Source: DATARH01 sp963773625 (GTDB lineage: Bacteria > Pseudomonadota > Alphaproteobacteria > ATCC43930 > CGMCC-115725). Taken from it: a stretch of 64,000 bases of DNA. The position numbers were made by a program, and so were the translations under genes. Of the stretch, positions 37,937-47,670 are shown piece by piece. The notes beneath the pieces were generated by a model. It saw nothing but the letters and a program-made list of their open reading frames with translations. It was not told where the DNA came from and did no database searches. Within the stretch, counting starts at the first letter, position 1. Each line of letters opens with the position of its first letter. The DNA is taken from NCBI GenBank assembly GCA_963773625.1, contig CAVZCJ010000010.1, positions 62,001-126,000 of the forward strand. Reading direction: 5' to 3'.

Positions 37937-39619
37937 ATGAACATCTTTGAGGATACCAATCCGAGGTCGCTCAAGGACCTGCTTCGTGAAATTCACAATC
38001 AGACAACCGCACTCCCTGATTTTCAGCGCGACTTCGTCTGGGAGCCGGGAGCGACTCAAGAACTCATTGTTTCGATCGCCAATAACTATCCGGCTGGGAG
38101 CATCTTGCGAGTGCGAGACGTAAGAAGGTCATTCGCTGCCCGCGAATTTGAAGGTGCACCGCCGCTCAACGGTGGAAAGTACACATTTCTCGTGTTGGAT
38201 GGCCAGCAGCGGCTTACCAGGCTTTCTATGGCGTCGGAGAGCACCGGTATTACCTAAAGGTAAAAAGAACTCTTGGAGGGTGCAGATTTTGACGACGCGA
38301 TCTTCCACGTGCGTGCGACCACTAAATGGGTAGCCGCACGAGAAAATCTTGCTCTCCAGGCGCAAGAGTTATTGTTGCCGCTTTCGGCGCTTAAAAATGG
38401 CTCGGGCGGCTATTTGCAGTGGATTCTCAACGTTACAAATCCAATGTCGGTCGATGAGCGGACTTCCAAGCTGGATGCACTGCGGTTGTTAGGGGAGAAG
38501 TGGATCGAGACAATCGACAACTACCATTTTCCGGTCGTCACGCTTTCCGATCGGACCGAACCAGATGCGCTGTGCACGATTTTTGAGACGCTGAACCGCA
38601 CAGGCGTGAAGCTCAGCGTCTTTGAACTGCTAACCGCGCGATTTTGGCCTCAAAATATCAATTTGCGTGCCCTATGGGATCAAGCTCTGGCCAATTATCC
38701 GGTGATCGGCGATTTTGAGGTCGATCCCTATTACGTGCTCCAGGGCATCTCTTTAGCATCGCGAACCGCGCCATCTTGTAAGCGCGGGGACGTTCTGAAG
38801 CTCGAAGGCGCCGATATTACGAGTTGGTGGGACAGGGTCGTCGGAGGTCTTGCGACGGGCCTTGAAGTCTTGCGGGATGATTGCAAAGTTACTCTGCCAA
38901 AATGGTTGCCTTATCAAACTATGTTGCCGCCGCTTGCGGCGGTATTAGCCAGATCAGATAGCCCGAAAACAGCAGAAGCTGGTGTGCACCGCGAAAAGAT
39001 CAAACGGTGGTTTTGGTGCGCAGTTTTCGGACAAGCCTACGAGAGCGCACCTAACAGCCAATCAGCCAAGGATGTTACTGAGCTACGGCCGTGGCTTGGC
39101 GGTGGTGCGGAACCAGAAAGCGTTGCTTCATTTCGCTTTGATCCAAAGGCCTTAAAGGACATAACCCCTCGTCAGCGCTCGATTTACCGGGGTGCGATTT
39201 GCCTGATCCTGTGCGGCGGTGCTCGGGACTTTCACACACAGGCCATGATCACCGGGAAATTGATCGGCGAAGAGGGCATTGATGACCACCATATATTTCC
39301 TGCCGCGTACCTTGAGCGTGCCGGCGTAATCCCCGCTCGGCTTAGGGATACGGTCCTCAACCGGACACTTATCGATCGGACAACAAACCAGATGATTAGC
39401 GATCGTGCGCCGTCCGATTACCTTGCCGAGATACGGGACACTCCCGGATTTCCATTTGAATTGGTGCTCGCTTCGCACGCTCTGCCGCAGGGAAGCGACT
39501 CCCCGCTGCTGAACGATGACTACGAGTCGTTCTTAGCGTGGCGTCAGGAACAACTCTGGCAAGAAATAAAGGCGGTCACTGGCGTCAAAGAGGCGTCTGA
39601 CCTTGAGGAAACAGCCTGA
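37937..39619 (+). CDS. GmrSD-like DUF262/DUF1524 protein (two local frame changes)
   Basis: The first 95 or so residues are a DUF262 N-terminus (LKDLLREIHNQTTALPDFQR) with the nucleotide motif FLVLDGQQRLTRL. Near 38220 about ten bases appear missing and near 38265 one extra A is present in an A-run; together they restore the frame. The rest has an FETLNRTGVKLSVFELLTAR helix region and a C-terminal DUF1524/HNH-like nuclease signature DDHHIFPAAYLERAG with NRTLIDRTTNQ. This GmrS-GmrD architecture is that of type IV restriction enzymes acting on modified phage DNA. Repaired length is about 560 residues. Low-GC codon use relative to flanks suggests transfer. Confidence 0.75.
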
Positions 39620-39795
39620 GCCAGTTCTGATATGGAGCTGCGGAGGGCGTTAAACTATTGATCGATTGCCGGGCCAATCCTGGCCAAGGTGTCTATCGAG
39701 GGAACGCGATTCCATCCCTGCGACACCCCCGGATTTGGGCCTCGCCGCCGCATCTGCGATAATCCTCCGATGCAGCGCGCGTTGAGGCTCGCCCC

Positions 39796-41782
39796 ATGAT
39801 CGACGAGATCGGGCATTTCGCCCTGGTGCTGGCGCTGTGCATCGCCGCGGTGCAGATCGTCGTGCCGCTTTAGGGCGCGTCGCGGCACGACGCGGCGCTG
39901 GTGGCGCTGGCGCGTCCGGCGGCGCTGGCGCAGTTCGTCTTTATCGCCACCGCGTTCCTGTCGCTGATGCACGCCTACGCGGTGTCGGATTTCTCGGTGT
40001 TGAACGTCGCCGCCAATTCGAGCGTCGCCAAGCCGCTGCTCTACAAGATCACCGGCGTGTGGAGCAACCACGAGGGGTCGATGCTGCTGTGGGTGTTCAT
40101 GCTGGCGCTGTTCGGCGCCGGGGTGGCGCTGTTCGGCGGCAACCTCCCGCCCGAATTGCGCGCCCGGGTGCTGGCGGTGCAGGGGATGATCGGGGTCGGG
40201 TTTCTCGTCTACATCCTCTTTTCGTCGAACCCGTTTTTGCGGCTCGACCCCGTCCCGGTCGACGGCAACGGACTCAACCCGATTCTCGAGGATCGCGGGC
40301 TGGCGTTTCACCCGCCGATGCTCTACGCCGGCTATGTCGGGTTCTCGATCACGTTCTGCTTCGCGATCGCCGCGCTGATCGAGGGCAGGGTCGACCCGGC
40401 CTGGGCGCGCTGGGTGCGGCCGTGGACCTTGGCCGCCTGGTGCGCGCTCACCATCGGCATCGCGATGGGCAGCTGGTGGTCGTACTACACGCTGGGCTGG
40501 GGCGGCTGGTGGTACTGGGACCCGGTCGAGAACGCCTCGTTCATGCCGTGGATCATCGGCACCGCGCTCTTGCACTCGGCGATCGTCGTCGAGAAGCGCG
40601 ACACGCTCAAAACCTGGACCATTCTGCTGGCGATCCTCACCTTCTCGCTGTCGCTGATTGGCACCTTCCTGGTGCGCTCGGGGGTGCTGACCTCGGTGCA
40701 CGCCTTCGCCAGCGACCCGCTGCGCGGCGTCTTCATCCTGGCGCTGCTCGGGATCGCCACCGGCGGCGCGCTGCTCTTGTTCGCGATCCGCGCGCCCGTC
40801 GCTGCAAGGCGGCGGCCTCTTCGCGCCGATCTCGCGCGAGGGCGGGCTGCTGCTCAACAATGTGCTGCTGACCGCGGCCGCCGCGACGGTGCTGATCGGC
40901 ACGCTCTACCCGCTGTTCCTCGACGTGCTGACGCATCAGAAAGTGTCGGTCGGCCCGCCGTTCTTCAACATGACCTTTATCCCGATCATGGTGCCGCTGC
41001 TGATCGCGATGGCGGTCGGGCCGCTGCTGTCGTGGAAGCGCGGCGACCTCTTCGCCGCGCTGCAGCGCCTGAAGCTCGCCTTCGCGATCGCCGCCGGCGC
41101 CGCGGTGGTGGTGCTGATGCTGACGGGCGCCGCCTCGCTCGGCGCCGCCTGCGGCATGGCGCTCGCCGCCTGGGTTCTCGCCGCGGTCGTCGTCGAATGG
41201 GCCGAGCGGATTCACCTCTTCTCCGAGCCGCTCGGCCAGAGCTTCCGGCGCGCGCTGCGCCTGCCGCGCGCCACCTGGGGCATGACCCTGGCTCATGCCG
41301 GGATGGCGGTGGTGGTCGCCGGCATCACCGGCTCCTCGGCCTGGAGCGTCGAGAAGATCGCGAATGTGCGGCCCGGCGAGGCGGTCGAGCTCGCCGGCTA
41401 CCGCGTCGCGCTTGACGGCATCAGCCAGGTTCCCGGCCCCGATTACGTCGCCACCCGCGCCGATCTGCGCCTCTTGAAGGGCGACACGGTGATCGCGACG
41501 ATGCATCCGGAAAAGCGCTTCTTCCCGCTCGAAAAGGGAACGCAGACCGACGTCGCGATCCGCACCAATCTGCTCGCCGATGTCTACGCCGTGATCGGCG
41601 ACCCCGACGGCAAGGGCGGCTACACGCTGCGGCTCTATTACAACCCGCTGGTGCCGTGGATCTGGCTCGGCGCGGCGGTGATGGCGTTTGGCGGCCTGGT
41701 GTCGCTCAGCGACCGGCGCCACCGGGTCGGCGCCCCGCGGCGGGCGCGGCGCGACCCCATTGCCGCGCAGGCCGCCGAATAA
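39796..41782 (+). CDS. ccmF: CcmF, cytochrome c haem lyase subunit (in-frame TAG and frameshift)
   Basis: ATG at 39796 gives MIDEIGHFALVLALCIAAVQ, the standard CcmF start. Codon 26 is TAG (39871-39873), where relatives have a residue between PL and GA. The same frame then continues with DFSVLNVAANSSVAKPLLYK and the WWD haem-handling motif GWGGWWYWDPVENASFMPW. One extra base near 40798 shifts the remainder, which ends with the conserved periplasmic region and last membrane span. Repaired length of about 660 residues is normal. It attaches haem to apocytochrome c in the membrane. It is first in a ccmF-G-H-I run; ccmABCDE are not here. Confidence 0.9.
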
Positions 41783-41811
41783 TCATGATCCGCTGCGCGG
41801 ATGCGGTTCCA

Positions 41812-41875
41812 GCCCGCTCCCCCACCCGGCCACCCATAGGATACTCGCGTTGGGTGGCCGGGTGGGGGAGCGGGC
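41812..41875 (+). other. Very strong hairpin between ccmF and ccmG
   Basis: A perfect inverted repeat with 25-bp GC-rich arms (41812-41836 and 41851-41875) encloses a 14-base loop. There is no T-run after it, so it is not a normal intrinsic terminator. It lies 51 bases before ccmG and could protect or process the ccm message, or block readthrough. The right arm is followed by GC-rich sequence up to the ccmG start. Confidence 0.8.
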
Positions 41876-41925
41876 CGGTGCCGAAGGCGGCGCGGAGGCG
41901 CCGCCGCACTTGCAAAACCCTCTAG

Positions 41926-42453
41926 ATGCGGCGCTGGCTCTATCTGCTGCCGGTCGCGGTGTTCGTGCTGATGGCGGCGGGGTTTTATGTCGGGCTTAGC
42001 CGCGATCCCGATGTGCTGCCGTCGCCGCTGATTAACGAGCCGGCGCCGCAATTCGACCTGCCACCGCTCCCCGGCAAGGACAAGGGACTATCCACCGCCG
42101 ATCTCAAGGGCGGGGTCACCCTCGTCAATTTCTTCGCCTCCTGGTGCGTGCCGTGCCGCGAGGAGCACAAGGCGCTCTCGGCTTTCGCGGCGCTGAAGCG
42201 CATCCCGGTTTACGGCATCGACTACAAGGACAAGCCCAAGGCAGCGGCCGACTGGCTCGCCGAGCTCGGCAACCCCTATACACAGATCGGCGCCGACGAT
42301 GGGCAGGTCGGGATCGAATGGGGCGTCTACGGCGTGCCCGAGACCTTCCTTGTCGATGGCAACGGCCGCATTCGCTACAAGCATGTCGGCCCGCTGACGC
42401 AGGCCGATATCGACAAGGCCATCCTTCCGCTCATCGCCAGGCTGGGCCAATGA
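41926..42453 (+). CDS. ccmG: CcmG/DsbE thioredoxin-like protein
   Basis: This 175-residue protein has an N-terminal membrane anchor (WLYLLPVAVFVLMAAGFYVG) and a periplasmic thioredoxin fold with FFASWCVPCREEHKALSAF, active site Cys-Val-Pro-Cys, and the cis-Pro region YGVPETFLVDG. It reduces apocytochrome c and CcmH before haem ligation. It overlaps ccmH by four bases. The frame is intact. Confidence 0.95.
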   Translation: MRRWLYLLPVAVFVLMAAGFYVGLSRDPDVLPSPLINEPAPQFDLPPLPGKDKGLSTADLKGGVTLVNFFASWCVPCREEHKALSAFAALKRIPVYGIDYKDKPKAAADWLAELGNPYTQIGADDGQVGIEWGVYGVPETFLVDGNGRIRYKHVGPLTQADIDKAILPLIARLGQ

Positions 42454-42920
42454 GGCGCTGGCTCCTTGCCGTGCTGATGCTGCTGGCGACGCTGGCGCCG
42501 CCGGCCCACGCGGTGCGGCCGGACGAGATGCTGCCCGACCCGGCATTGGAGGCGCGGGCGCGCGATATCGGCAAGGAGCTGCGGTGTCTCGTGTGCCGCA
42601 ATCAGTCGATCGACGACAGCGACGCCGACCTCGCGCATGACATTCGCGTGCTGGTGCGCCAGCGCCTCGTCGCCGGCGACACCGACGCGCAGGTGATCGC
42701 TTACATCCGCTCGCGCTATGGCGATTTCGTGCTGCTGAAGCCGCCGTTCCAGCCCGATACCTGGCTGCTTTGGGGCGGGCCGGGGCTGGTTCTGCTCGCC
42801 GGCCTGTGGGGCGCCGCGCGTTATCTGCGCCGCCAGACGCGAACGGCCGGCGCGCCGCCGCTCAGCGCTGACGAGGAACGCCAGCTCGCCCAGATCCTCG
42901 ACGACAAGGCCGAGCGATGA
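42450..42920 (+). CDS. ccmH: CcmH, cytochrome c maturation thiol protein
   Basis: This 156-residue protein has a signal peptide (MRRWLLAVLMLLATLAPPAHA), the LRCLVCRNQSIDDSDADLA motif carrying the CxxC pair, and a C-terminal membrane span (TWLLWGGPGLVLLAGLWG). It holds apocytochrome in reduced form for CcmF. It overlaps ccmG and ccmI by four bases. The frame is intact. Confidence 0.95.
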   Translation: MRRWLLAVLMLLATLAPPAHAVRPDEMLPDPALEARARDIGKELRCLVCRNQSIDDSDADLAHDIRVLVRQRLVAGDTDAQVIAYIRSRYGDFVLLKPPFQPDTWLLWGGPGLVLLAGLWGAARYLRRQTRTAGAPPLSADEERQLAQILDDKAER

Positions 42921-43797
42921 GCCTGGGGCTGGCCCTCGCCTTCCTCGCCATGACGATGCTCGCGGTGGCGTTGCTGATGGGGCCGTTGATCCTGCGCCGC
43001 CGCGCCGCCGCGTCCCGCGACGCCTACAACCTCGCGGTCTATCGCGACCAGGTCGGCGAGCTCGAGCGCGATGTCGGCCGCGGCGTGCTCGACCCGGGCG
43101 ACGCCGAGGCGGCGAAAGCCGAGATCGGCCGCCGCATTCTCGCGCTGAGCCCGGCGGCGGCGCCCGCCGCCGGCTCGCATGCGCCGCTTGCCTTTGCCAT
43201 CGCCGCGATCGTCCTGCTGCCGTTCGCCGCCGCGGCGCTCTATTGGCAGCTGGGATCGCCCGGCCTGCCCGACGAACCGCACAACGCTGTCGTCGCGACC
43301 CAAAAGCTCGACATCGAGACGGCGCTGAAGCAACTCGAGGCGCATCTCGCCGACCATCCTGACGACCTCAAGGGCTGGCTGCTGCTCGGCCGCACCGATC
43401 GCGATCTCGGGCGCTACGCCGAGGCGGCCGAGGCCTACCGTCATGCCGCCGATGCTGTCGGGTCAGCGCCCGGCGATCGTCGGCGATTGGGCCGAGGCGC
43501 AGGTGCTGGCGGCGGGCGGCACCGTGACCCCCGAGGCGGCCGCGGCGTTCAAGACCGCGCTCGCCGACCCCGACGCCGCGCCGCGCTCGCGCTTCTTTCT
43601 GGCGCTCGCCGATTATCCAGGCCGGCGACAAGAAGAAAGCGCTGCAGGAATGGGTCGATCTCGAGGCCGATTCGCCCGACGACGCGGCCTGGCTGCCGGT
43701 GTTGCGCAAGCACATCGCCGAGGCGGCGACGTCGCTCGGCGTCGACCCGGCGACGCTCAAGACCTCGTCCGGCGCACCGCGCAAGGCGGCTAATTAG
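42917..43797 (+). CDS. ccmI: CcmI, cytochrome c biogenesis TPR protein (frameshifted)
   Basis: The N-terminus has a membrane helix, a coiled region (YNLAVYRDQVGELERDVGRG) and a second helix, then a TPR segment DDLKGWLLLGRTDRDLGRYA. Frame changes near 43460 and 43615 lead to EWVDLEADSPDDAAWLPVLR and a C-terminal TLKTSSGAPRKAAN. Repaired length is about 290 residues, on the short side for CcmI. It binds apocytochrome and feeds it to CcmF-CcmH. It converges on the amidohydrolase gene. Confidence 0.85.
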
Positions 43798-43822
43798 GTC
43801 TTCGGCATTAAAAAATGACGCT

Positions 43823-43894
43823 CCCCGGCGAAAGCCGGGGCCCACTTATCCGAGGCAGGAGCAGCTGGAGGGTGGGTCCCGGCTTACGCCGGGA
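43823..43894. terminator. Two hairpins between convergent ccmI and amidohydrolase genes
   Basis: CCCCGGC-GAAA-GCCGGGG (43823-43840, a GNRA tetraloop) and TCCCGGC-TTAC-GCCGGGA (43877-43894) lie in the 106-bp gap. They probably act as two-way transcript ends and are of the same style as the genome-wide palindromes. Confidence 0.5.
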
Positions 43895-43903
43895 AGCGGT
43901 CAA

Positions 43904-44953
43904 TTACGTCAGCCCGAGCCGGTAGAATTTGCTCGCGGTGCCCGAGAACAGCGCGGTCTTCTCGCTCGCCGAGCACCCGGCGGCGATGCGCTTGAATGCG
44001 TTCCAGAACACCTGATAACTGCCGCTGCCCTTATCGACCGGGAAGTTGCTCTCGAACATCGCGCGATCCGGCCCGAACGCGGCGATGCACGTCTCGATAT
44101 AGGGCCGCCACAGCCCGGCCAGGGTCTCCGAGGACGGTGGCTCGGGCTGCTCATGCACGTCGAAGCCGAATACCCGCATGCCAAGCCCGCCGAGCTTGAT
44201 GTAGACGTTGGGGCAGCCCGCCAGCTCCTTGATGCGTCCGCTCCATTCGGCGAAGACCTCGTCGCGCTTGCCCTTGTAGCGGCCGAGCCCGATTGCCCCG
44301 CCGACATGGTCGAGCACGATCGGCGTCTCGGGGAAGGCGCGGGCGAGATCGATCAGGTCGCCGATCTGCGGATGGAACATGAAGGAGTCGAAGACGAGCC
44401 CGAGCGGCGCCAGCTTGGCGAAGCCCTCGCGCACCTTGGGCTGCATCAGCATGCCCGGCGGACGCGACACCGGCGAGCCCCACGCCGCCTGGTCGGGGTC
44501 GGTCGCCGAGATGTAGCGGATGCCCTTGAAGCGGCCGCCGCCGGCCGCGATCTCCGCCTCCAGCACCTTTTCCACCGCGCCGCCGAGCGCCAGATCGGCC
44601 AGGCCGACAATGCCGGCACAGACCTTGGTCTTGCCATAGGTGCCGCTCGCCGCCATCGCCGCGACGCCGTTGGCGAACTCGACCTCACCAACCGGCTTCA
44701 TCTCGGCCGGACCGCTCGCGCGGTACATCGACAGCCATTCGAGATAGACCGTCGCGACGATATTGTGCCCGCTATTGGTGTCGGCGAGCAGCTCGGGCAG
44801 CAGATAGCGCCCGGTCTCGGGACGCTCGACCAGATGATGGTGCGGATCGACGATCGGAAGGTCGGATTCGAGGATCGCCTCTTGGTGCCGCGCCAGCCAA
44901 TCGTTGCGCGGCGTGAAATGCCCGGTCGGCGAGACGGGTGCGGGGGACGCCAT
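43904..44953 (-). CDS. Amidohydrolase-2 family protein
   Basis: This 349-residue protein has the N-terminal metal pair in PIVDPHHHLVERPETG, a barrel His region in TPIVLDHVGGAIGLG and a late Asp in FESNFPVDKGSGSY. This is the signature of metal-dependent TIM-barrel hydrolases and decarboxylases (Amidohydro_2, which includes 2-pyrone-4,6-dicarboxylate lactonase and many lactonases). The substrate is unknown. AGAGGAGGAAACG precedes the ATG. The frame is intact. It lies 48 bp from the dehydrogenase start-to-end neighbour on the same strand, with a palindromic repeat between. Confidence 0.8.
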   Translation of the reverse strand: MASPAPVSPTGHFTPRNDWLARHQEAILESDLPIVDPHHHLVERPETGRYLLPELLADTNSGHNIVATVYLEWLSMYRASGPAEMKPVGEVEFANGVAAMAASGTYGKTKVCAGIVGLADLALGGAVEKVLEAEIAAGGGRFKGIRYISATDPDQAAWGSPVSRPPGMLMQPKVREGFAKLAPLGLVFDSFMFHPQIGDLIDLARAFPETPIVLDHVGGAIGLGRYKGKRDEVFAEWSGRIKELAGCPNVYIKLGGLGMRVFGFDVHEQPEPPSSETLAGLWRPYIETCIAAFGPDRAMFESNFPVDKGSGSYQVFWNAFKRIAAGCSASEKTALFSGTASKFYRLGLT

Positions 44954-44971
44954 CGTTTCCTCCTCTATTTT

Positions 44972-45000
44972 CGTCGTCCCCGCCTGCGCGGGAATGACGA
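44972..45000. repeat. CGTC-type palindromic repeat
   Basis: CGTCCCCGCCTGCGCGGGAA with flanking CGTC/GACG forms a short hairpin in the 48-bp gap between the dehydrogenase and amidohydrolase genes. It is one of the dispersed palindromes in this chromosome. Confidence 0.5.
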
Positions 45001-45001
45001 G

Positions 45002-46080
45002 TTAATCGTTCGCCCGGCGCAGCGCCTCGCAGACGGCGGCGGTGACCTGTTCCGTCGTCGCGCTGCCGCCGAGATCGGGGGTGTGCAGCGCCGGGTCGGC
45101 GGTGACCCGCTCGACCGCGCGCATCAGCCGCGCGGCCGCCGGCTTCTCGCCGATATGCTCCAGCATCATCACGCAAGTCCAGAACGTGCCGATCGGGTTG
45201 GCGATGCCTTTGCCGGCGATGTCGAAGGCCGAACCGTGGATCGGCTCGAACATTGACGGCGCGGTGCGCTCGGGGTTGAGGTTGGCGGTGGGCGCGATGC
45301 CGATCGACCCGGCCAAGCGCCGCCGCCAGGTCGGACAAAATGTCGGCGTGCAAATTGGTCGCGACGATCGTGTCGATGCTCTGCGGCTTCATCACCATTC
45401 GCATCGTCATCGCATCGACCAGCATCTTGTCCCAGCTGACGTCGGGGAATTCCTTCGCCACTTCGGCGGCGATCTCGTCCCACATCACCATCGCGTGACG
45501 CTGGGCGTTCGATTTGGTGACGACGGTCAGCAGCTTGCGCGGCCGCGAACGCGCCAGCCCGAACGCAAAGCGAAAAATGCGCGTCACCCCAGCGCGGGTC
45601 ATCATCGAGACGTCGGTCGCGGTCTCGATCGCCATGCCCTGATGCACGCGGCCGCCGACCCCGGCGTATTCGCCCTCCGAGTTCTCGCGCACGATCACCC
45701 AGTCGAGCTCCGGGCCCGATGACATGGCGCAGCGGGCTGGTGATGCCGGGGAGGATGCGGGTCGGCCGGACATTGGCGTATTGGTCGAGCGGCTGGCAGA
45801 TCGCCAGGCGCAACCCCCAAAGCGTGACGTGATCGGGGATGCCTGGCGAGCCGACCGCGCCAAAGAGGATCGCGTCGAACCCGCGCAGCCGGTCGGCGCC
45901 GTCCGCCGGCATCATCACCCCGTGCTTGCGGTAGTAGTCCGAGCCCCAGTCGAAGCGCTCGACAGCGAGCGCGAACCCGCCGTCGCGTTCGGCGCAGGCG
46001 GCGAGCACCTCGAGCCCGGCCTCGACCACCTCCGGGCCGATGCCGTCCCCGCCCAGCGCCGCGATTTTGTGTGTGCGCAT
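45002..46080 (-). CDS. Tartrate/3-isopropylmalate-type dehydrogenase (frameshifted)
   Basis: It starts MRTHKIAALGGDGIGPEVVE, the IDH/IMDH family opening, and continues with FDAILFGAVGSPGIPDH, ENSEGEYAGVGGRVHQG and the catalytic DAMTMRMVMKPQSIDTIVAT. Frame changes near 45725 and 45310 lead to MFEPIHGSAFDIAGKGIANP and the C-terminus. The YAGVGGR and MTRAGVTRIFRFAF features fit tartrate dehydrogenase/decarboxylase (TtuC) more than LeuB. It oxidatively decarboxylates a 2-hydroxyacid using NAD. Repaired length is about 358 residues. Confidence 0.8.
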
Positions 46081-46097
46081 GCTTATCCCGTGGATCG

Positions 46098-46155
46098 TCA
46101 TCCCCGGGCTTGACCCGGGGATCTCCGGCAAGAGATGGCCGGATCAAGTCCGGCC
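46098..46155. repeat. Palindromic repeats at the left edge of the island
   Basis: Two adjacent palindromes: CCCCGGGCTTGACCCGGGG (about 46101-46120) and GGCCGGATCAAGTCCGGCC (46137-46155). The second is identical base for base to 56766-56784 at the far end of the island. Confidence 0.75.
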
Positions 46156-46219
46156 AGACGGGATCGAGAAACCATAAGCGATCCGCGAAGTCTAGGTATT
46201 CTGTCATCTTTTCCACCGC

Positions 46220-46235
46220 CGGGAGGGTAAACCCG
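46220..46235 (+). other. Candidate left attachment core of the island
   Basis: CGGGAGGGTAAACCCG lies 13 bases before the recombinase gene; GGAGGGTAAAC is repeated at once after it. The same core, with one extra A, occurs at 56695-56711. Position beside the recombinase gene and the match at the other end are what an att pair should show; no tRNA gene is present here. Confidence 0.5.
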
Positions 46236-46248
46236 GAGGGTAAACAAG

Positions 46249-47670
46249 GTGGCACGCATGTACCGAATCCCCAATCCAGAGCCTCGCAAGAACGGCATCC
46301 TCGCGGTGCAAATCCGCGTTCCCAGCGACCTCCAAGCGATCATTGGAAAGACCGTACTGCGCCGATCAACCGGCACCAAGGATGACCGCACCTATTACCA
46401 GCGCGCCCCCGCCATCGTCCTCGAATTCGAGGCCGAACTCCAAGGTGCACGCGACCGGCTGGAGCGTCGGCCGATCAGGACGTTCGCCGAGATACTTCCG
46501 CCGTTTCGGAACCTCTACCGGCAGGTACCCGGCTTGCCGCTGGTCGAGCGGGAGGACGGCACTCTCGGTATGTGGCAATGGGTGGAACCGCACGCAGCGC
46601 CGGTACCCGAACCCAAGCCCGCGATGAAGGTAGCCGGCTGCTCGACCGCGACCGTCATAGGTTTGTGGAAGATCAAACGCGGCGACAATCAGCCGAAACA
46701 ACGGGCGATTGACGGCCGCGCGTCGAAGATGGCGAAGTTCCTTGCGTGGGCGCAAAAGCCGCACGATCTCACGTTGGTCACGTCGGCCGAGGTTCAGGGT
46801 TACAAAGAATATTTGCTGGCGACCTATCCGCCGCCGAGCAACGTCCCCCGTGATCACCTGACCGACATCTGCGCGTTGTTCCGTGTCGCCGATGAGAACC
46901 GAAAGTTCGATGGCCTGCCCGGCGGCAATCCGGCGGCTAAAATCACGCTGCCGCCTAAACGGAAGGGACTGACCCGATTGGCGTTCACGGAGGCCGAGGC
47001 GAAGAAAATTCTCCTCGCCGCACGCGAGAGCCCGGAGCCGATCATTCGGTGGGGTATGCCGCTGATGTGCTATCTCGGTGCCATCATTGAGGAAATCGCC
47101 GACGCCCTCGTCTGCCACGTCAAATTGGTGGAAGGCATTTGGTGTTTCGAGATCACGTCGAAGAATCGTACCACCATTGTCGACGGCGAGATTGTGACTG
47201 CGAACCTGAAGACACAGTTCCGCGACCGGCTTCTTCCCCTGCATACCGCGCTGATCGGCGAGGGGTTCCTCGACCGTGTTGAGGCTGTTCGTCGCCAGTA
47301 TGGCGAGAACGCGCCGTTGTTCCCCGAGATCGCGCCCGACAAGTATGGTCAGAGGAACACCAAGGCGAGCAGTCTGACCATGGAGTTCCTGCGCGGCGGT
47401 ATTGGGATCGAGAACGAGACCGACCCCGATACGGGCCGGGTCACGGCGCTGCGCGACTCGTATTCCTGGCGACATCGGTTCGCCAGTCGTTTACAGGACA
47501 CCACCCATGTCGAGGGTTCGACGCCGGAACGGCGGCGGTTTCTGACCGGCCATGCCGCGCCGGATGAGCACGAACGGCGCTATCTCGAACATCGGCCCAC
47601 GAAGACCAAGGCGATTATCGACGCGCTCCTCGATCCGACGCTCGTTAAGCAATGGGCGGAGACAGCGTGA
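46249..47670 (+). CDS. Tyrosine recombinase (phage-type integrase)
   Basis: This 473-residue protein has a weakly conserved N-terminal arm-binding part (RKNGILAVQIRVPSDLQAII) and a SAM-like middle, then the catalytic domain. Box II is recognisable as DSYSWRHRFASRL (His-x-x-Arg) and LTGHAAPDEHERRYLEH with the nucleophile Tyr near residue 445. Box I reads LGAIIEEIADALVCHV, with Ile where the first catalytic Arg is expected, so activity is doubtful. It lies at the left end of the island. The SIR2-like gene starts inside its stop (TGATG), forming an operon. Confidence 0.85.
   Translation: MARMYRIPNPEPRKNGILAVQIRVPSDLQAIIGKTVLRRSTGTKDDRTYYQRAPAIVLEFEAELQGARDRLERRPIRTFAEILPPFRNLYRQVPGLPLVEREDGTLGMWQWVEPHAAPVPEPKPAMKVAGCSTATVIGLWKIKRGDNQPKQRAIDGRASKMAKFLAWAQKPHDLTLVTSAEVQGYKEYLLATYPPPSNVPRDHLTDICALFRVADENRKFDGLPGGNPAAKITLPPKRKGLTRLAFTEAEAKKILLAARESPEPIIRWGMPLMCYLGAIIEEIADALVCHVKLVEGIWCFEITSKNRTTIVDGEIVTANLKTQFRDRLLPLHTALIGEGFLDRVEAVRRQYGENAPLFPEIAPDKYGQRNTKASSLTMEFLRGGIGIENETDPDTGRVTALRDSYSWRHRFASRLQDTTHVEGSTPERRRFLTGHAAPDEHERRYLEHRPTKTKAIIDALLDPTLVKQWAETA

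Noticed and set aside
39655..40902. 415-codon minus-strand frame
   Set aside because: It is antisense to ccmF and has shadow-type Arg/His/Gln-rich composition.
45002..46080. leuB (3-isopropylmalate dehydrogenase)
   Set aside because: The YAGVGGR and MTRAGVTRIFRFAF features and absence of leuCD neighbours fit the tartrate dehydrogenase branch better; left without a symbol.
46081..46248. tRNA gene as integration target of the island
   Set aside because: The stretch contains palindromic repeats and the GGAGGGTAAA repeats only; no tRNA-like T-arm or anticodon arm is seen.
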